This document shows, one piece after another, positions 37,709 to 49,022 of a DNA stretch of 64,000 nucleotides (position 1 is its first letter; every line of letters begins with the position of its first letter). The DNA comes from Scleromitrula shiraiana. Its lineage: Eukaryota; Ascomycota; Leotiomycetes; Helotiales; Sclerotiniaceae. The notes under the pieces are model-generated. The model had not been told where the DNA came from. It made no database searches and worked only from the letters and a program-made list of their open reading frames with translations. The position numbers were made by a program, and so were the translations under genes. The stretch lies in contig JABELC010000006.1 of assembly GCA_028455995.1 (NCBI GenBank), forward strand, positions 1,922,001 through 1,986,000, written 5' to 3'.

Positions 37709-39124
37709 CTTGCCTCCAGTATAGCAATATAATCTTTTCTCCTTTATAAACTTAATTTAAAAAAAATTTATTAGATTATTATAGCTTTGACTCATTATTA
37801 AAGCTTTAGAGGTTTATCTAGGAAAAACTATATTAATAGTTTTAGGGTATAAAATAGGTTTATTTTTTTATATAAAAATAAGTTTATTTTTCTAAAATCT
37901 ATTAAAAAAAGTTATTTATTTCTTTAAATCGTTATTCATTAAAATAAAGACATTATTTTGAAAAGAATTCTTCAAATTATCGCTAATTTTCTTTTTAAAT
38001 AAATCAATTTTGATATTATCATTATAATCAAGTTCAATGATATAAAAAATGAACTTAATATAAAAATCTAGTTAGATTAGATTATTTATAATCAATTTGT
38101 ATAATTTAATAAAAATGATCTATCGATTATTTATAATATTAAAAGATATAGAGAAAGCTTCAAGTATTATAATTACCGTTTGCCAAGGCTATTAAGCAAG
38201 GTTAACGGAGTGCTTATAAGCAGTCTGCTAAATAGATTGGGAAAAGGTAAACGTCATGCTATCGAAGAAAAAGATTATATAAAAAATTTTAATTATTTTA
38301 AAATAAAAATAAAAAGTGTTAATAGTAAATTTGGAATGAAAAAAGTTATAAAAGATTTTTTATATAATAAATTTAATATCTTTATCTTTTTTATTATTAA
38401 AAAATCTTTCTAAATCCAAAATTAAGGAAAAGATATTGCAAAAGCCCAAAATAGATCAAAAAGCCATATTAAAGCTTTGTTGGACCTTAATAAGTTTATT
38501 ATTTAACTTTTGATTGTTTTTTTATAAAGCCATAAATTGTTGACCAACTTTAAAATAAGCTATATCCTAATTGTAAAGAATAATGAAAAAAATATTAAAA
38601 AAGAATTACTCATTATTACTAATAGCGGTAAAAGCCTTAAAAGTCTTCTAATAATAAAGTCCTTTAATATTAAAAAATTAAAATACTTTTTTAAAATTAT
38701 ATAAAATAACTATCACTTCTAGAAATTACTCTTTATCAAGAATGGTCGGCAAATTGCTAATATTATATAAATTATGTATAATGATGATGGCGAGAATAAG
38801 GGGATAGGGGGATAAAGAAATAAAAAGATAAAGAAATAGGTTTAATATCTAAATATAAAAAATGAATTATAAAAAATAGGTTATAAAGATTATCTATAAA
38901 TAAATATTTTATAAAGTAAAAAGCACAAATAAATGAAGAAAAAATTTTTTTTTAATTTAAAATTATGCTTAGTCGCATAGATAAACAAATAAATAAAAAA
39001 TAGATTCTTGTAATTTTAATATATTAAAAAATATAGAAATTAAATAACCAGAAAAACTAGAATAATTATAAAAATTATATATTTAAAATAAAGAAAATTT
39101 TATATAAGAAAAGATAAATCAAAT

Positions 39125-39327
39125 TATTAAAATAATAAAGTTGTTAATTTATAAAGAACTAAATCTAAATTAGTTAAAGAAAGTCGACTATATAAAAGTA
39201 GTTTTGGCCTTGTGGCCTGAGGCCACACTTGTATAAAACCTTAGAACTAAAGAAGGCCGACTATATAGAAGTGGTTTCGGCCTTGTGGCCTGAGGCCACA
39301 CTTGTACAGAACCTTAGAACCGTGACA
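39125..39327 (-). repeat. Right LTR (5' LTR of the minus-oriented element)
   Basis: 203 bp. The inner part (39125-39215) is heavily mutated (TATTAAAATAATAAAG against TATCAAGGTAGTAAAG on the left), while the outer part is well kept. It contains two tandem copies of a unit of about 70 bp that carries GGCCTTGTGGCCTGAGGCC and ends in CCTTAGAAC. Confidence 0.93.
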
Positions 39328-39527
39328 TATTATTATTATTATTTCCCATAGTTCTATTGTAGCCGCCCTCGTCGGTGACTCGGCCGCATTTGGCCGGATC
39401 TTGAAAAAAAAAAGTTGCGATAAAGCTTGAAGAATAATATGAACTTTTTTGTTACTCTCAACTTCAATTGTAGGAATTATAATTGATCGCATTACAATCT
39501 TATAGTATCCTACTTGAGATTGAGAAG

Positions 39528-42500
39528 ATGCCTACATCTTCAAGTGCCGTCGGTAATGATGGACCTATTGTGAAGAGACAGAAACTCAATGAGGTTGATG
39601 TACCCAACAACACTTTAAGAGAGTCGCGAATTTTTACTCCATATCGAGTTTGTTCTTCAAAATTGCTTTATTCCTATGCTATAGTTGCTGACTCTCAATA
39701 GACAATTGGATTAGTCTCCTCGACATCTGTACCTTTCACCTCGATACCGCTTGGTAAAACCACTTTCCAGATCACAACATCAGTAGGACGATGTCTCCAG
39801 ACGTACGACTTGAAGAGAGGACTCAATCTTGTTTTTCTCACCAGGCCCCAGACTCCTGCAGATATAACAGCCACAATAGCATGGAAAGATAAAGTTTTCG
39901 CAGCTTGGGGAGGTGAGGATAAAGATGGTCAACAAGGTCTTTGCGTTTTCAAACGAGGGAAGAGAATCGAGGAAATCCCAATTCCTGCCGACCTAAAGGA
40001 ACCGATACGACAAATTCTGGTCTTTGGTACATGGATAGTTGGATGCTGCTCGACGAGAATAGAAGTCTGGAAAACGACCACATATGAACATTATACAACT
40101 TTATATACCACGGCCGCGCAGAAGGGTGGAAATGAGCTTACCGGTGGAATATGCAATATGCCTACGTACCTGAACAAGATATTCGCTGGAAGGAAAGACG
40201 GTGGAGTAGAAATATGGAACGTTAGCTCTGGAAAGTTGATCTACACTCTTCTCCCACCAGGGCCAAATTGCGGTGCTGTTACTACACTACAGCCTACTCC
40301 TGCTTTGTCCCTTCTTGCTATCGCATACTCCGAAGGACCTTTGACAATACACAATGTACGAACCGATAAAACCATCATCCAACTTAACGGGGGAACATCG
40401 GGATCTGCTATTACATCTATATCTTTCCGAACCGATGATATTGGGGCTGGAGAGGATGGTAAAAAACCTGGAGTAATGGCAACAGCAGGGCCAGATAATG
40501 GAGACGTGACTTTTTGGGACCTCAATGGTGGTGGTCGGGTTATGGGAGTACTCCGAGGCGCTCATAATCCTCCTTCTGATTCGGGCGCAACGGTCAGTGG
40601 AGGCTTAAGCAAGGTCGAATTTTTACCAGGACAGCCTGTCATCGTTACAAGTGGTTTGGACAACTCTTTGAAATCCTGGATCTTTGACGAAACCCCATAC
40701 TCCCCGATACCTCGCATTCTGCATTCACGAAGTGGGCATGCCGCCCCTGTAACGCAGCTTCAATTCTTACCAACCGACGCAGATGGAGCAGATGCTGGCG
40801 GAAAATGGCTGCTCAGTGCTGGAAAGGATCGTAGTCTATGGGGCTGGAGTCTTAGGAAAGATGGACAAAGTACAGAACTGAGTCAGGGAAATATTCGGAA
40901 GAAGGCCAAAAAGATGGGTATCCTCGCGCAATCTAGTTTGGCAAATGAACCAAGCACAACTCTTGAGGATCTTAAAGCACCTGAAATTGTTTGTTTGGCT
41001 TCATCATTAAATCGTGATGGTGGAATGGGAGCACACCCTGGAACGGGGGCAATTTGGCAGAAGGGCAATGTTGTAAAGAAGGCTACAGATGCTACGGCAA
41101 GTGGTGTCACGGGATGGGAAAGTGTAGTGACTGGTCATCGGGATGACAAGTTTGCCCGAACATGGTTTTGGGGAAGGAAGAAAGCAGGAAGATGGGCATT
41201 CGAAACCGGAGATGGTGGATATGTCCGAAGCGTGGCAATTAGTCCATGTGGTACATTTGCTGTTGTGGGTTCAGATACCGGTGGTATTGATATGTTCAAT
41301 TTGCAGTCTGGTCTTCACCGACAACGATATCCCTCAAAACTCACCCCAGCGCAAGCAAGGAAACTCAAGATTCAGCAAGCTCAGGCAGTGGAGAACGGCG
41401 TGGAGCTTTCTTCAATAACCCAGAAGAAATATCCGCCAGGTCTTGGAAAACACAAGAAAGCTGTCACAGGTGTAGTGGTGGATTCTTTGAATCGCAACAT
41501 TATAAGTTGTTCTTTAGATGGCAAGATCAAATTCTGGGAATTCGGGACTGGCAATTTGGTTGATGAGATTGATTGGTTCCCGATGACATCTATTACAGGA
41601 ATGAGATACCATGCTCCAAACGATCTCATTGCTCTCTCATGCGATGATTTATCAATCCGAATCGTCGATATCGAGACTAAGAAAACCATCAGAGAATTAT
41701 GGGGCTGTCAAGGGGGAATTAACGATATGTGCTTTTCCAATGATGGAAGATGGGTCATCGCAGCCTCAAAGGATTCAGTAGTTAGAGTATGGGATCTACC
41801 AACCGGTCATCTAATCGATGCAATGCGCATGGAAACCCAATGTACCGCTCTCGCATTCTCAGGAACAGGTGAATTCCTAGCCACAACCTGCGAAGGCCAA
41901 GTTGGAGTTAACATCTGGAACAACAAAACACTCTTTACCCACGTCCCTACCCGCCACATCTCCGAAAAAGAAATCGCCTCAATCACCGCACCAACAGTAT
42001 CCGGCGAGGGCGGTCACAACATCCTGAACGGCGCATTCCAAGACGAAGAAGAGGATGTCGATGATGCTGCCCCCGCTTTATCACTAGACCAACTAAGTAA
42101 AGACATGATGACACTGAGTGTCGTACCAAAAAGCAGATGGCAAACCCTTCTCCATCTCGACCTAATAAAAGCCCGCAACAAGCCCACGGAAGCACCCAAA
42201 CTCCCCGAAAAAGCCCCCTTCTTCCTCCCATATATCGATTCATCCGCTCCGACGACCTCAACACAGCAAGAGAAATCTACAGATAGCGCCGCAGAGAGAT
42301 CACGTATTTCGAAACTTGATCGTGTCGCGTCTGAAGGTACATTTACCGTAACTCTCCGACAAGGCAGCGAAACCAACGATTGTAAGAAACCCCCCCCCCC
42401 CACACCTTCTCCCCTTTCCCACCCCCTTCAAACCCCCACCAATCACAAAAACTAACAAATCCTCCCCATCTAGACACACCCTTCCTAACCCACCTCTCCA

Positions 42501-42799
42501 CCCTCTCCCCCTCATCAGCAGACCTCGAAATCCGCTCCCTATCCCCCCTAACCCACGAACCCCTCCACTTCGTCCGTGCGCTCACCTCCCGACTCGCCCA
42601 AAGAAAAGACTACGAGTTGGTGCAGGCGTGGATGGCTGTTTTCTTGAAGATCCATGCCGAGGAGGTGGCGGGGAGCGAGGAGTTGAGGGCCGCGCTGAGG
42701 GAGTGGTGTGTCCTGCAGGAGAGGGAGGGGAGGAGATTGGGCGATTTGGTGGGCTGGTGTAGTGGTGTCGTGGGGTTTTTGAGGAGTCCGAGGTCGTAG
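39528..42799 (+). CDS. UTP21: U3 snoRNP/SSU processome WD40 protein Utp21 (WDR36 family)
   Basis: Nucleolar scaffold needed for 18S rRNA maturation within the UTP-B complex (family knowledge). Proposed exons are 39528-39647, 39702-42381 and 42474-42799 (1041 aa; introns of 54 and 92 nt). The first splice rebuilds RIFTPYRTIGLVSSTSVPFTSIPLGKTTFQITTSVGRCLQTYDLKRG, a strongly conserved Utp21 N-terminus. WD-repeat blocks follow through to about residue 740, for example GGINDMCFSNDGRWVIAAS and DSVVRVWDLPTG. A C-terminal alpha-helical Utp21 domain follows an acidic linker and ends in DYELVQAWMAVFLKIHAEEV. Intron 2 contains a poly-C run next to the donor. The upstream retrotransposon ends only 200 bp before the ATG, so the promoter must be short or include the outer LTR edge. 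Confidence 0.95.
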
Positions 42800-43598
42800 G
42801 TACTATGTATGTATGTATGTATGTATGCATGTATGTATGGGGGTCATTCGATGGGATTTTGTTGTTTGGTAGGTATAATATTAGTCTTTGGGGATGATAC
42901 TATATATGGACGATACGAATATATTTCAAGATAAGTAGTTAGATATCATCATAGAGTATGCATACGAATAACTAGCCCTCCATCCATCCATCCATCCATC
43001 CATATATCACATAAACTAAACATCCTCTCCACAAAACCCCACAATCAAATAAAATAATAAAATTCACAACTTTATATCCCCAATTCATTCATTCATTCTT
43101 TCATTCATTCTCTTGTTCTTCCATACATGTATGTATACCAAGTAAACTGCCTCCCTACGCTACCCTACGCTACCCTACCCTATCCAAAAAAAATCTAAAT
43201 ACAAGAACCCTTGATATCGGTAACGACAGACCAATCGAGCAAACCACAAATAAGCCAGTAACCCAACATTCTTTCTTTCTTTTTTTATCTTTTTTTTATC
43301 TTTCTTTACTATCCATCCATCCATCCATCCATCCATTGCACTCCCTCCTAGCCTACTTAAAATCACAAATGAAATAATCCCAATATTCTTTTCCTGATAT
43401 TAATATACCTATACAATACACGCATGCGAGTGCTATCCTATGCTATATTGCAAATCGCATTGCTGCCTCCCTTGCAACCAAACGAATGAATATAAAATCA
43501 CATATAAATGCCAACAAATATCTCTGATCCAATGCATCAAAATGAAAATCAAAATCAAAATAAAAACCAGAATCAAAATCAAAATCAACCCCATCTAT
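42800..43598. other. Convergent 3' intergenic region with microsatellites
   Basis: No gene. It holds (GTAT)n near 42806-42838, (CCAT)n near 42977-43002 and 43311-43336, and TTCA repeats near 43082-43110. It separates the convergent 3' ends of UTP21 and the kelch gene. Confidence 0.6.
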
Positions 43599-46500
43599 TT
43601 ATTTCCTCTCCGGACTACTCCTCCCCTCCAACATCTCCACCAACTCCGAAACCTTGCCCTTCCCTTTCACTCTCCCTATATTTTTCGTTCCTCTAGAATT
43701 TGATGAGCTGGAACCTGAACTCAAATTTGAATTCGCACTCTCCACGCTGCCCATTCTTTTTAGATTTTCGTTTTCTTTCTTGCTTATTACACTTCCTGAG
43801 CGACTTAAACCCCCACCCCGAATTCCACTCGCAATTCCAGTCTCACTCGCAATTCCAGTCCCACTCGCAATTCCAGTCCCAATCCCACTCAAACTAACAT
43901 TCCTACTCCCACCCGTACTCCTCAAGCTCCCTCTCTCGCTAACATCCTCCTGGACATCATGATTAACAACCCTCAACCTCTCCCTCGGCACCGTAAACAT
44001 AACCTGCACCACCCTATCCTCCACCGCCCTCTCAATATCCCACTCATCATCATCATCCTCCCCACTCGCATCCACCAGCCCCTGATTCTCCCCCTGCAAA
44101 TCCCTCAAATCCGGTCTTTTTTGATCCCCCGTAAAAGTATTCGATCTCCTTTCCCTCTGCCCCCCACCACTCTCATCATAAAGTTTAGCGCTATCCTCCC
44201 AATCACCCTTCCCCTGTTTTCTCCTCCAAAGCGCCGCGCTTGCGCTCACGGCTCTTCGTGGGGAACCGGCGGGGTCGATGGGGATACTAGTTGGCATTGG
44301 TTCTTGGCTTGAAACGGGTTCGTCGTAGTCGCTTTCGGAGCTGCTGAATACTCGTCGCAGACTTCCTAGCCAGCCTCGTCTTACGAGACCGGGCGATTTG
44401 TTCTTGGATGGACTGCCTATGTATTCGTGGGTTGACCGGGTGGGTGATCGAGGGGGTGATTGGCTGGGAGAGCGATCTAGAAGATGAGTTGGTCGGGGAA
44501 GAAGACTTACGCCTTCGGCTTGGAGGTGGGGAAAACTCGAATGCGCTGTGTTAAATGATGAGTTTGTCTCGCTACTCGAACTACCGGGTGGATGAGCTCG
44601 TTGATTGTGTGGCAATTCATCAGATACAGGACTCAAATTTCCTCCTGCAGTAATTGTATTCAAAGCATGATTTATGTATCCGAGAAGCGAATTTGATCTT
44701 GTGCCTTGAGAACTAGATCCCGAGCGGCTGAGTGTAATTGCAGAAGGGGCCATGCTGCGTTCACTCAAATTACTTGCTGTTCGATCACTATCCTCCAATA
44801 CGTCTCCAGCAACAGAATTTGGGCCACTGACAGCTATCAATTGTGCGCGACGAGTAGGTGAAAGTCTGCCAACAGTCGAATGACCCTTTGCTTGTGCATT
44901 CATAAGAGTATTAGCTGCGGTCCAATCAGAAACCCATGCTTCGATTTCTCTTTCTCGCGCTTGAGCGGCTGATTCTGGTGTTGGTACGCTGGCACTTCGA
45001 TTGTCGCGCTTTAATGGCGCCGAGAAGTTGTTTTGGAGAGAAGGTGGATCTTTGAAAGGATCCGATTGTCGTTTGGAGTCGATGGGGACTGAAGCTGAAG
45101 AGGTTTCGCCGAGTGGAAGTGCAACTCCTACACCAATTGGCGATATAATATCAATATCTTCATCTGCTTCATATATTGGATGAATAGGTCCTGCTGTGGC
45201 AAGAGTATTTGCTCTAACATGACCTACTGCTGGTCCTGGATCGAATGTTGGAGTTGGTTGATAGAGACCTCGAGCACTTCGTAATTGCTTTCTTGGGATT
45301 TGTCGAGGCTTCATAGTTGGAGAACCGCTTTCCCCTAGATCATAGTCTCCTGTATGCACACTTTCATAGCCTGCTAATGCGCTCCTTGAGCCAATGAAAG
45401 ATTCTTGATTATCGTTATAGTTGTGAGTCCATGCAAACGGACCATCTCGAGCCTGGGACATCTCGCCCGGAATTGAATAAGTGGTCGCAGCACCGAAACT
45501 AAGGGAACGAAGATCTTTTTCAACGGCCTTATGTCTGCTACGATTGCGCCTCATTCTTTTGCGTATGAGCCACCACATCGCTGCTACAATGAGTACAATG
45601 AGCAGAGCAATTCCGATACCAAGTCCTATTCCAAGCCCGAGATTTTTTGGTTTTGATGACGAAGATGTAGCACGATTAAGTGCTGCCACATATGCGGGAT
45701 TGGTATAGTTGGACGTCCAAGTCAAGCTTGTAGCGTTGAAAAACAAGGCCTGGGTATTGGAGTTAACAGCTCTTTTAACGTTAGTGGAAGTTGTGATATT
45801 AAATCCTCCCAGTACCATCATAACATTTCCAGGTAGCATTACTGCACCATGGCCATAAATTCCGTCCCCTGATGGTTGATTATTCGGGATAGACCATTTC
45901 CAATTTCCAGTTCCACCAAATCCAGTTCCAAGTTTCAGTATAGCAAGTTGAGGATCAGCGGCTTGATGAATATCACCAACCCAACCTCCAAACACAACAA
46001 TGCTAGATCCATCCTCAGATAACACTGCTGTATGGCCGGAACGACTGTCGATGTTAGTAATAGTACTCTTGATTGCCAATTCTGTATTAGAATTCTCCGG
46101 TGTAGATGGCGAGTCGATCGAGACATAGCTCCAGCTTTCTTCAGGTGAACTCCATATTGCGACCTGGCTGAAGTTTACGAATGCGTTTCTAGTGTGTCCT
46201 CCCATAAGTATATGATTTTGCTGCTGAGTCAAAATACCAGAATTATTTGAGGTTGTCGGTGTTAGACCCGTGATACTGAACCCTGCTTCAGCGAGAGGTC
46301 CACCTCTATTTGTGACGACATCTAATGTGCTACTTGAGGTCTTAGGAGAAATTCGTAGCATACGGTTTGAATATGACGCAGCTGATTGCCATGTTGACGC
46401 GGTTGCAGATGAATTCGGACACATTCCACCATAGATATAGGTATATGTATATGTTGCATTCGCATCAACTAAAGTCGAAAAGCTGAATCCACTAGCCAGA

Positions 46501-46958
46501 AATTCTGCGCCTAGCATGTCCGCAGATGTTGCATCTCTCGCGAGATTGATTGCTTCTTTGGTCCAAGATCCATTTCCAGCACTCCCATTTACTGGTGTGA
46601 AAACCCATAATTCGTTATCCACAGAACTCGAGCATGATCCTGTGTATACTGATATCACACCAGATGAAGAAATGGAAGGTATATAGGCAGTATCATTATT
46701 AAGAAAAGGTAAATTGGGATCGAACTCCTCCAAGGTCAGATTCGAAGTTGATATGGTAGACGATATATTGAGAAATACGAATTCGGGGCGTGTGTCTGAT
46801 TCAGAGGTTTCGAGAAATATATAAGCAATATCTTGCACCTCGGATGAGCTCGATGGAAGGAGAATCGTTGTGGGGTTATAAGGAAGTGTTTGTGTGTTAC
46901 TTAGACTGATTAAAAGAAGTGTCAAAGTCCAAAGGACAGAGAACACTTCGTTCCTCAT
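43599..46958 (-). CDS. Secreted-domain kelch-repeat single-pass membrane protein
   Basis: Single-exon gene, 1119 aa. It has a signal peptide (residues about 1-22) and an N-glycosylation-rich extracellular part of about 420 residues with kelch/galactose-oxidase-like blades (SGHTAVLSEDGSSIVVFGG near 307-325; GHGAVMLPGNVMMVLGGFN near 369-387). One membrane span (LGLGIGLGIGIALLIVLIV near 440-462) is followed by a basic stop-transfer (RKRMRRNRSRHK). The long Ser/Pro-rich cytoplasmic tail of about 650 residues looks disordered and phosphorylatable. The layout resembles fungal cell-surface sensors or polarity landmark proteins (kelch ectodomain, long tail), but no specific orthologue is recognised. 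Near the C-terminus a GIASGT repeat is encoded by an 18-bp minisatellite. It is divergent from the -SKL gene at 47756. Confidence 0.85.
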   Translation of the reverse strand: MRNEVFSVLWTLTLLLISLSNTQTLPYNPTTILLPSSSSEVQDIAYIFLETSESDTRPEFVFLNISSTISTSNLTLEEFDPNLPFLNNDTAYIPSISSSGVISVYTGSCSSSVDNELWVFTPVNGSAGNGSWTKEAINLARDATSADMLGAEFLASGFSFSTLVDANATYTYTYIYGGMCPNSSATASTWQSAASYSNRMLRISPKTSSSTLDVVTNRGGPLAEAGFSITGLTPTTSNNSGILTQQQNHILMGGHTRNAFVNFSQVAIWSSPEESWSYVSIDSPSTPENSNTELAIKSTITNIDSRSGHTAVLSEDGSSIVVFGGWVGDIHQAADPQLAILKLGTGFGGTGNWKWSIPNNQPSGDGIYGHGAVMLPGNVMMVLGGFNITTSTNVKRAVNSNTQALFFNATSLTWTSNYTNPAYVAALNRATSSSSKPKNLGLGIGLGIGIALLIVLIVAAMWWLIRKRMRRNRSRHKAVEKDLRSLSFGAATTYSIPGEMSQARDGPFAWTHNYNDNQESFIGSRSALAGYESVHTGDYDLGESGSPTMKPRQIPRKQLRSARGLYQPTPTFDPGPAVGHVRANTLATAGPIHPIYEADEDIDIISPIGVGVALPLGETSSASVPIDSKRQSDPFKDPPSLQNNFSAPLKRDNRSASVPTPESAAQAREREIEAWVSDWTAANTLMNAQAKGHSTVGRLSPTRRAQLIAVSGPNSVAGDVLEDSDRTASNLSERSMAPSAITLSRSGSSSQGTRSNSLLGYINHALNTITAGGNLSPVSDELPHNQRAHPPGSSSSETNSSFNTAHSSFPHLQAEGVSLLPRPTHLLDRSPSQSPPRSPTRSTHEYIGSPSKNKSPGLVRRGWLGSLRRVFSSSESDYDEPVSSQEPMPTSIPIDPAGSPRRAVSASAALWRRKQGKGDWEDSAKLYDESGGGQRERRSNTFTGDQKRPDLRDLQGENQGLVDASGEDDDDEWDIERAVEDRVVQVMFTVPRERLRVVNHDVQEDVSERGSLRSTGGSRNVSLSGIGTGIASGTGIASETGIASGIRGGGLSRSGSVISKKENENLKRMGSVESANSNLSSGSSSSNSRGTKNIGRVKGKGKVSELVEMLEGRSSPERK
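43828..43881 (-). repeat. 18-bp coding minisatellite in the kelch gene
   Basis: Three near-identical 18-bp units encode GIASxT/GIASE-type repeats in the C-terminal tail. Exact multiples of 18 keep the frame if the copy number changes. Confidence 0.8.
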
Positions 46959-47755
46959 TCTGAGAACAAAATCGAGGGGTAACGGGTATATGCAGACACA
47001 GGTAGAGGTTTGTCGATGCTGGTCACATTATTTCCGTTTCCTGCCCATGAAGAACAAAATACTCTGTATCAAGATAATATGAGGTCAGAGAGCACAGCTT
47101 ATACACTGTCCTTGGTCTTTTGAAAATCGAGACTATTCAAAATATATAACCGGATTGAACAATCTGTGTAGGACCGAAGAGATTCAACCGTCTAAGATGG
47201 AAAAATCATGGCACGACCTATATCAGATACCAATTAAGACGATAAACACAATGTCATCTATGGGATCCAGACCTCAATATTAAAATTGAATGAGCCAATG
47301 GAAGTATTGAATTGATGATCAGCTCAAGGGATTCTATTGACTAGAAAGTTTGTATCGTTACTATAGTAACGCCCGCGATTTCGGGGAACCGATGGATTTT
47401 TTCTGCATGTGAAGCCAATCATTGTGACGATAATGTTTCAATAAAAATTAAACATTTACTGTAGTCTCTTAAAATGGATTCAATTGCGATTAGTGAATAT
47501 GAGGTTGTTGATATGGTTCAATAATGCGATATTTTAGTTTTTGAACTGTGAAAAGAACTTGCACCAGATCTAAAGATTATGTATGTTGTTGATGTAAGAT
47601 CAACCTCGGTTGAACATAATCCCCCCAAGCTTGAACTTTGCCCAAAGTGAGGGGCACAAATCTCGAATAACACCAAACCTTGAAGACTCTACTGTCAAAA
47701 CACTTCAGATGATATTTACATATGTAAGAATATTTATTATTGGCTGTATATAATC
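46959..47755. promoter_or_regulatory. Shared divergent promoter region
   Basis: About 800 bp between the kelch gene (-) and the -SKL protein gene (+). It contains a 16-bp perfect palindrome at 47356-47371 (listed separately) and a TATATAAT at 47748-47755, immediately before the plus-strand ATG. That is closer than a TATA box normally lies, so it may not be functional. Confidence 0.5.
47356..47371. promoter_or_regulatory. 16-bp palindrome resembling an RFX/X-box site
   Basis: CGTTACTATAGTAACG is a perfect palindrome. It follows the X-box pattern GTNNYYATRRNNAC recognised by RFX/Crt1-type regulators (consensus GTTGCCATGGCAAC). Its place in a divergent promoter is suggestive; binding is inference. 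Confidence 0.4.
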
Positions 47756-48538
47756 ATGCCTGCTTGTACACTCCATCTCATTTCCCTTTCTGTCCCCATC
47801 TCACAATTCCTCTCCGTCCTCTCAAAAACCTCAATTAAACCCCTCACTGTTGGCAGGGTGGTCCGTTGGATCGTCCTTCCAATATCAATATCAATCGATC
47901 CACTCTTAGCTCAGAATATCCACTGGGACATCCTTCTCATCCTTCCAAACACTTCGCCTCTTCCATCATCTCTCCAAGAACTCATCCTCCACCAATGGCA
48001 AATCACGGCTGGTATTCCATCGCGACTCCTTCAAGATTTCGCATCGAAAAACCAAAGATTGCTTAATCCTCGACCCGACGATGTACCTGGCTTAACAGGT
48101 AGTCTCAACAAACCCCGCATAGCATCGTCGGCGCAATCTCTTGAGCTCTCAACCTCATTACGAGAATGGATCAAAACATTCAGTAAACAAGAAGGGCGGG
48201 GCGCGGTTTCCATGCTCAACTTATTAGCATTCAAACCCGGTATGAAAGATGAATATCTCAAATATGGTGCAGAATTCGCAAAATCGATAGGGTCAAAAAG
48301 AGGCGGCAATGCGAAACTCGTTGGAACAGTGATAACTGAGGCTAAAGAGAAGGGAGAATGGGATGAGATTGCGTTGGCACATTATCCAACCATTGAACAT
48401 TTTGCGGATATGTTGGCGAGTGAGGATTATCAAGAAGTTAATCATAAATATAGGGTGGGAAGTTTGAAGGACACTTTCATTTTGTGTACAACGGAATTGG
48501 ACCTACAAGGTTGGGGCAAAAGCGAGTCGAAGTTGTAG
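47756..48538 (+). CDS. 260-aa protein with -SKL end, dimeric alpha/beta-barrel-like
   Basis: Single-exon ORF. The N-terminal half has hydrophobic strands with Pro-rich turns (ISLSVPISQFLSVLSKTS, IHWDILLILPNTSPLPSS). The C-terminal half has VSMLNLLAFKPGMKDEYLKYGAEFAKSIGSKRGGNAKLVGTV followed by ALAHYPTIEHFADMLASEDY, a pattern seen in DUF1330/EthD-like dimeric ferredoxin-fold proteins. The protein ends in -SKL, the canonical type 1 peroxisomal signal. Function is unknown; in such families roles in small-molecule metabolism or monooxygenase-like chemistry are reported. The ATG at 47756 is the first in frame. A TATA-like sequence directly abuts it, leaving a very short leader, so a later start is possible, but the N-terminal half is protein-like throughout. 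Confidence 0.8.
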   Translation: MPACTLHLISLSVPISQFLSVLSKTSIKPLTVGRVVRWIVLPISISIDPLLAQNIHWDILLILPNTSPLPSSLQELILHQWQITAGIPSRLLQDFASKNQRLLNPRPDDVPGLTGSLNKPRIASSAQSLELSTSLREWIKTFSKQEGRGAVSMLNLLAFKPGMKDEYLKYGAEFAKSIGSKRGGNAKLVGTVITEAKEKGEWDEIALAHYPTIEHFADMLASEDYQEVNHKYRVGSLKDTFILCTTELDLQGWGKSESKL

Positions 48539-49022
48539 AATAAGTATTCGAGTAAGTGATTTGTTCTCAGTTGAAGTGCATAGTTGCATTGATCATTCAT
48601 GAGTTGTTGTTATACGGTTTATTATTAGCCTTAAATGATATCAAATTGCTATTCCATTACTTTTGTTGAAGCTCTACATAACCCATCCGTTGATGCTATG
48701 CAAGGGTCGGCGTAAAGTGTCTGGACGACTTTGAAAACTTAAGCTCTACTCGGGCTGTAATTTTAACATATGTTGGCTGTCATTCTACTCTATTTATTTG
48801 TATCTATCGTCAAACTGATAGTAATGAGGTAGTTTCCCATATGCAGAACGTCTTGTTTGGAGTTACTATACAAACTATGAACATTGGATCTCGTTATTTA
48901 CTTCCACATGGTCAGTTCTATGATCCCAACAAGCATGGAGACCTGTATGCTATTATATGCTATTATTTGTTTTCATAGATAGACACAAGGACAGAAGACA
49001 CAAAGTAGGAAGTATGAATGAA
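48539..49022. other. Intergenic region, nothing recognised
   Basis: AT-rich spacer after the -SKL protein gene; no ORF, repeat or RNA gene is recognised. Confidence 0.5.

Noticed and set aside
38180..38413. 77-codon plus-strand ORF inside the retrotransposon
   Set aside because: Opposite to the element's coding direction and without a domain; only its unusually low AT content is noted.
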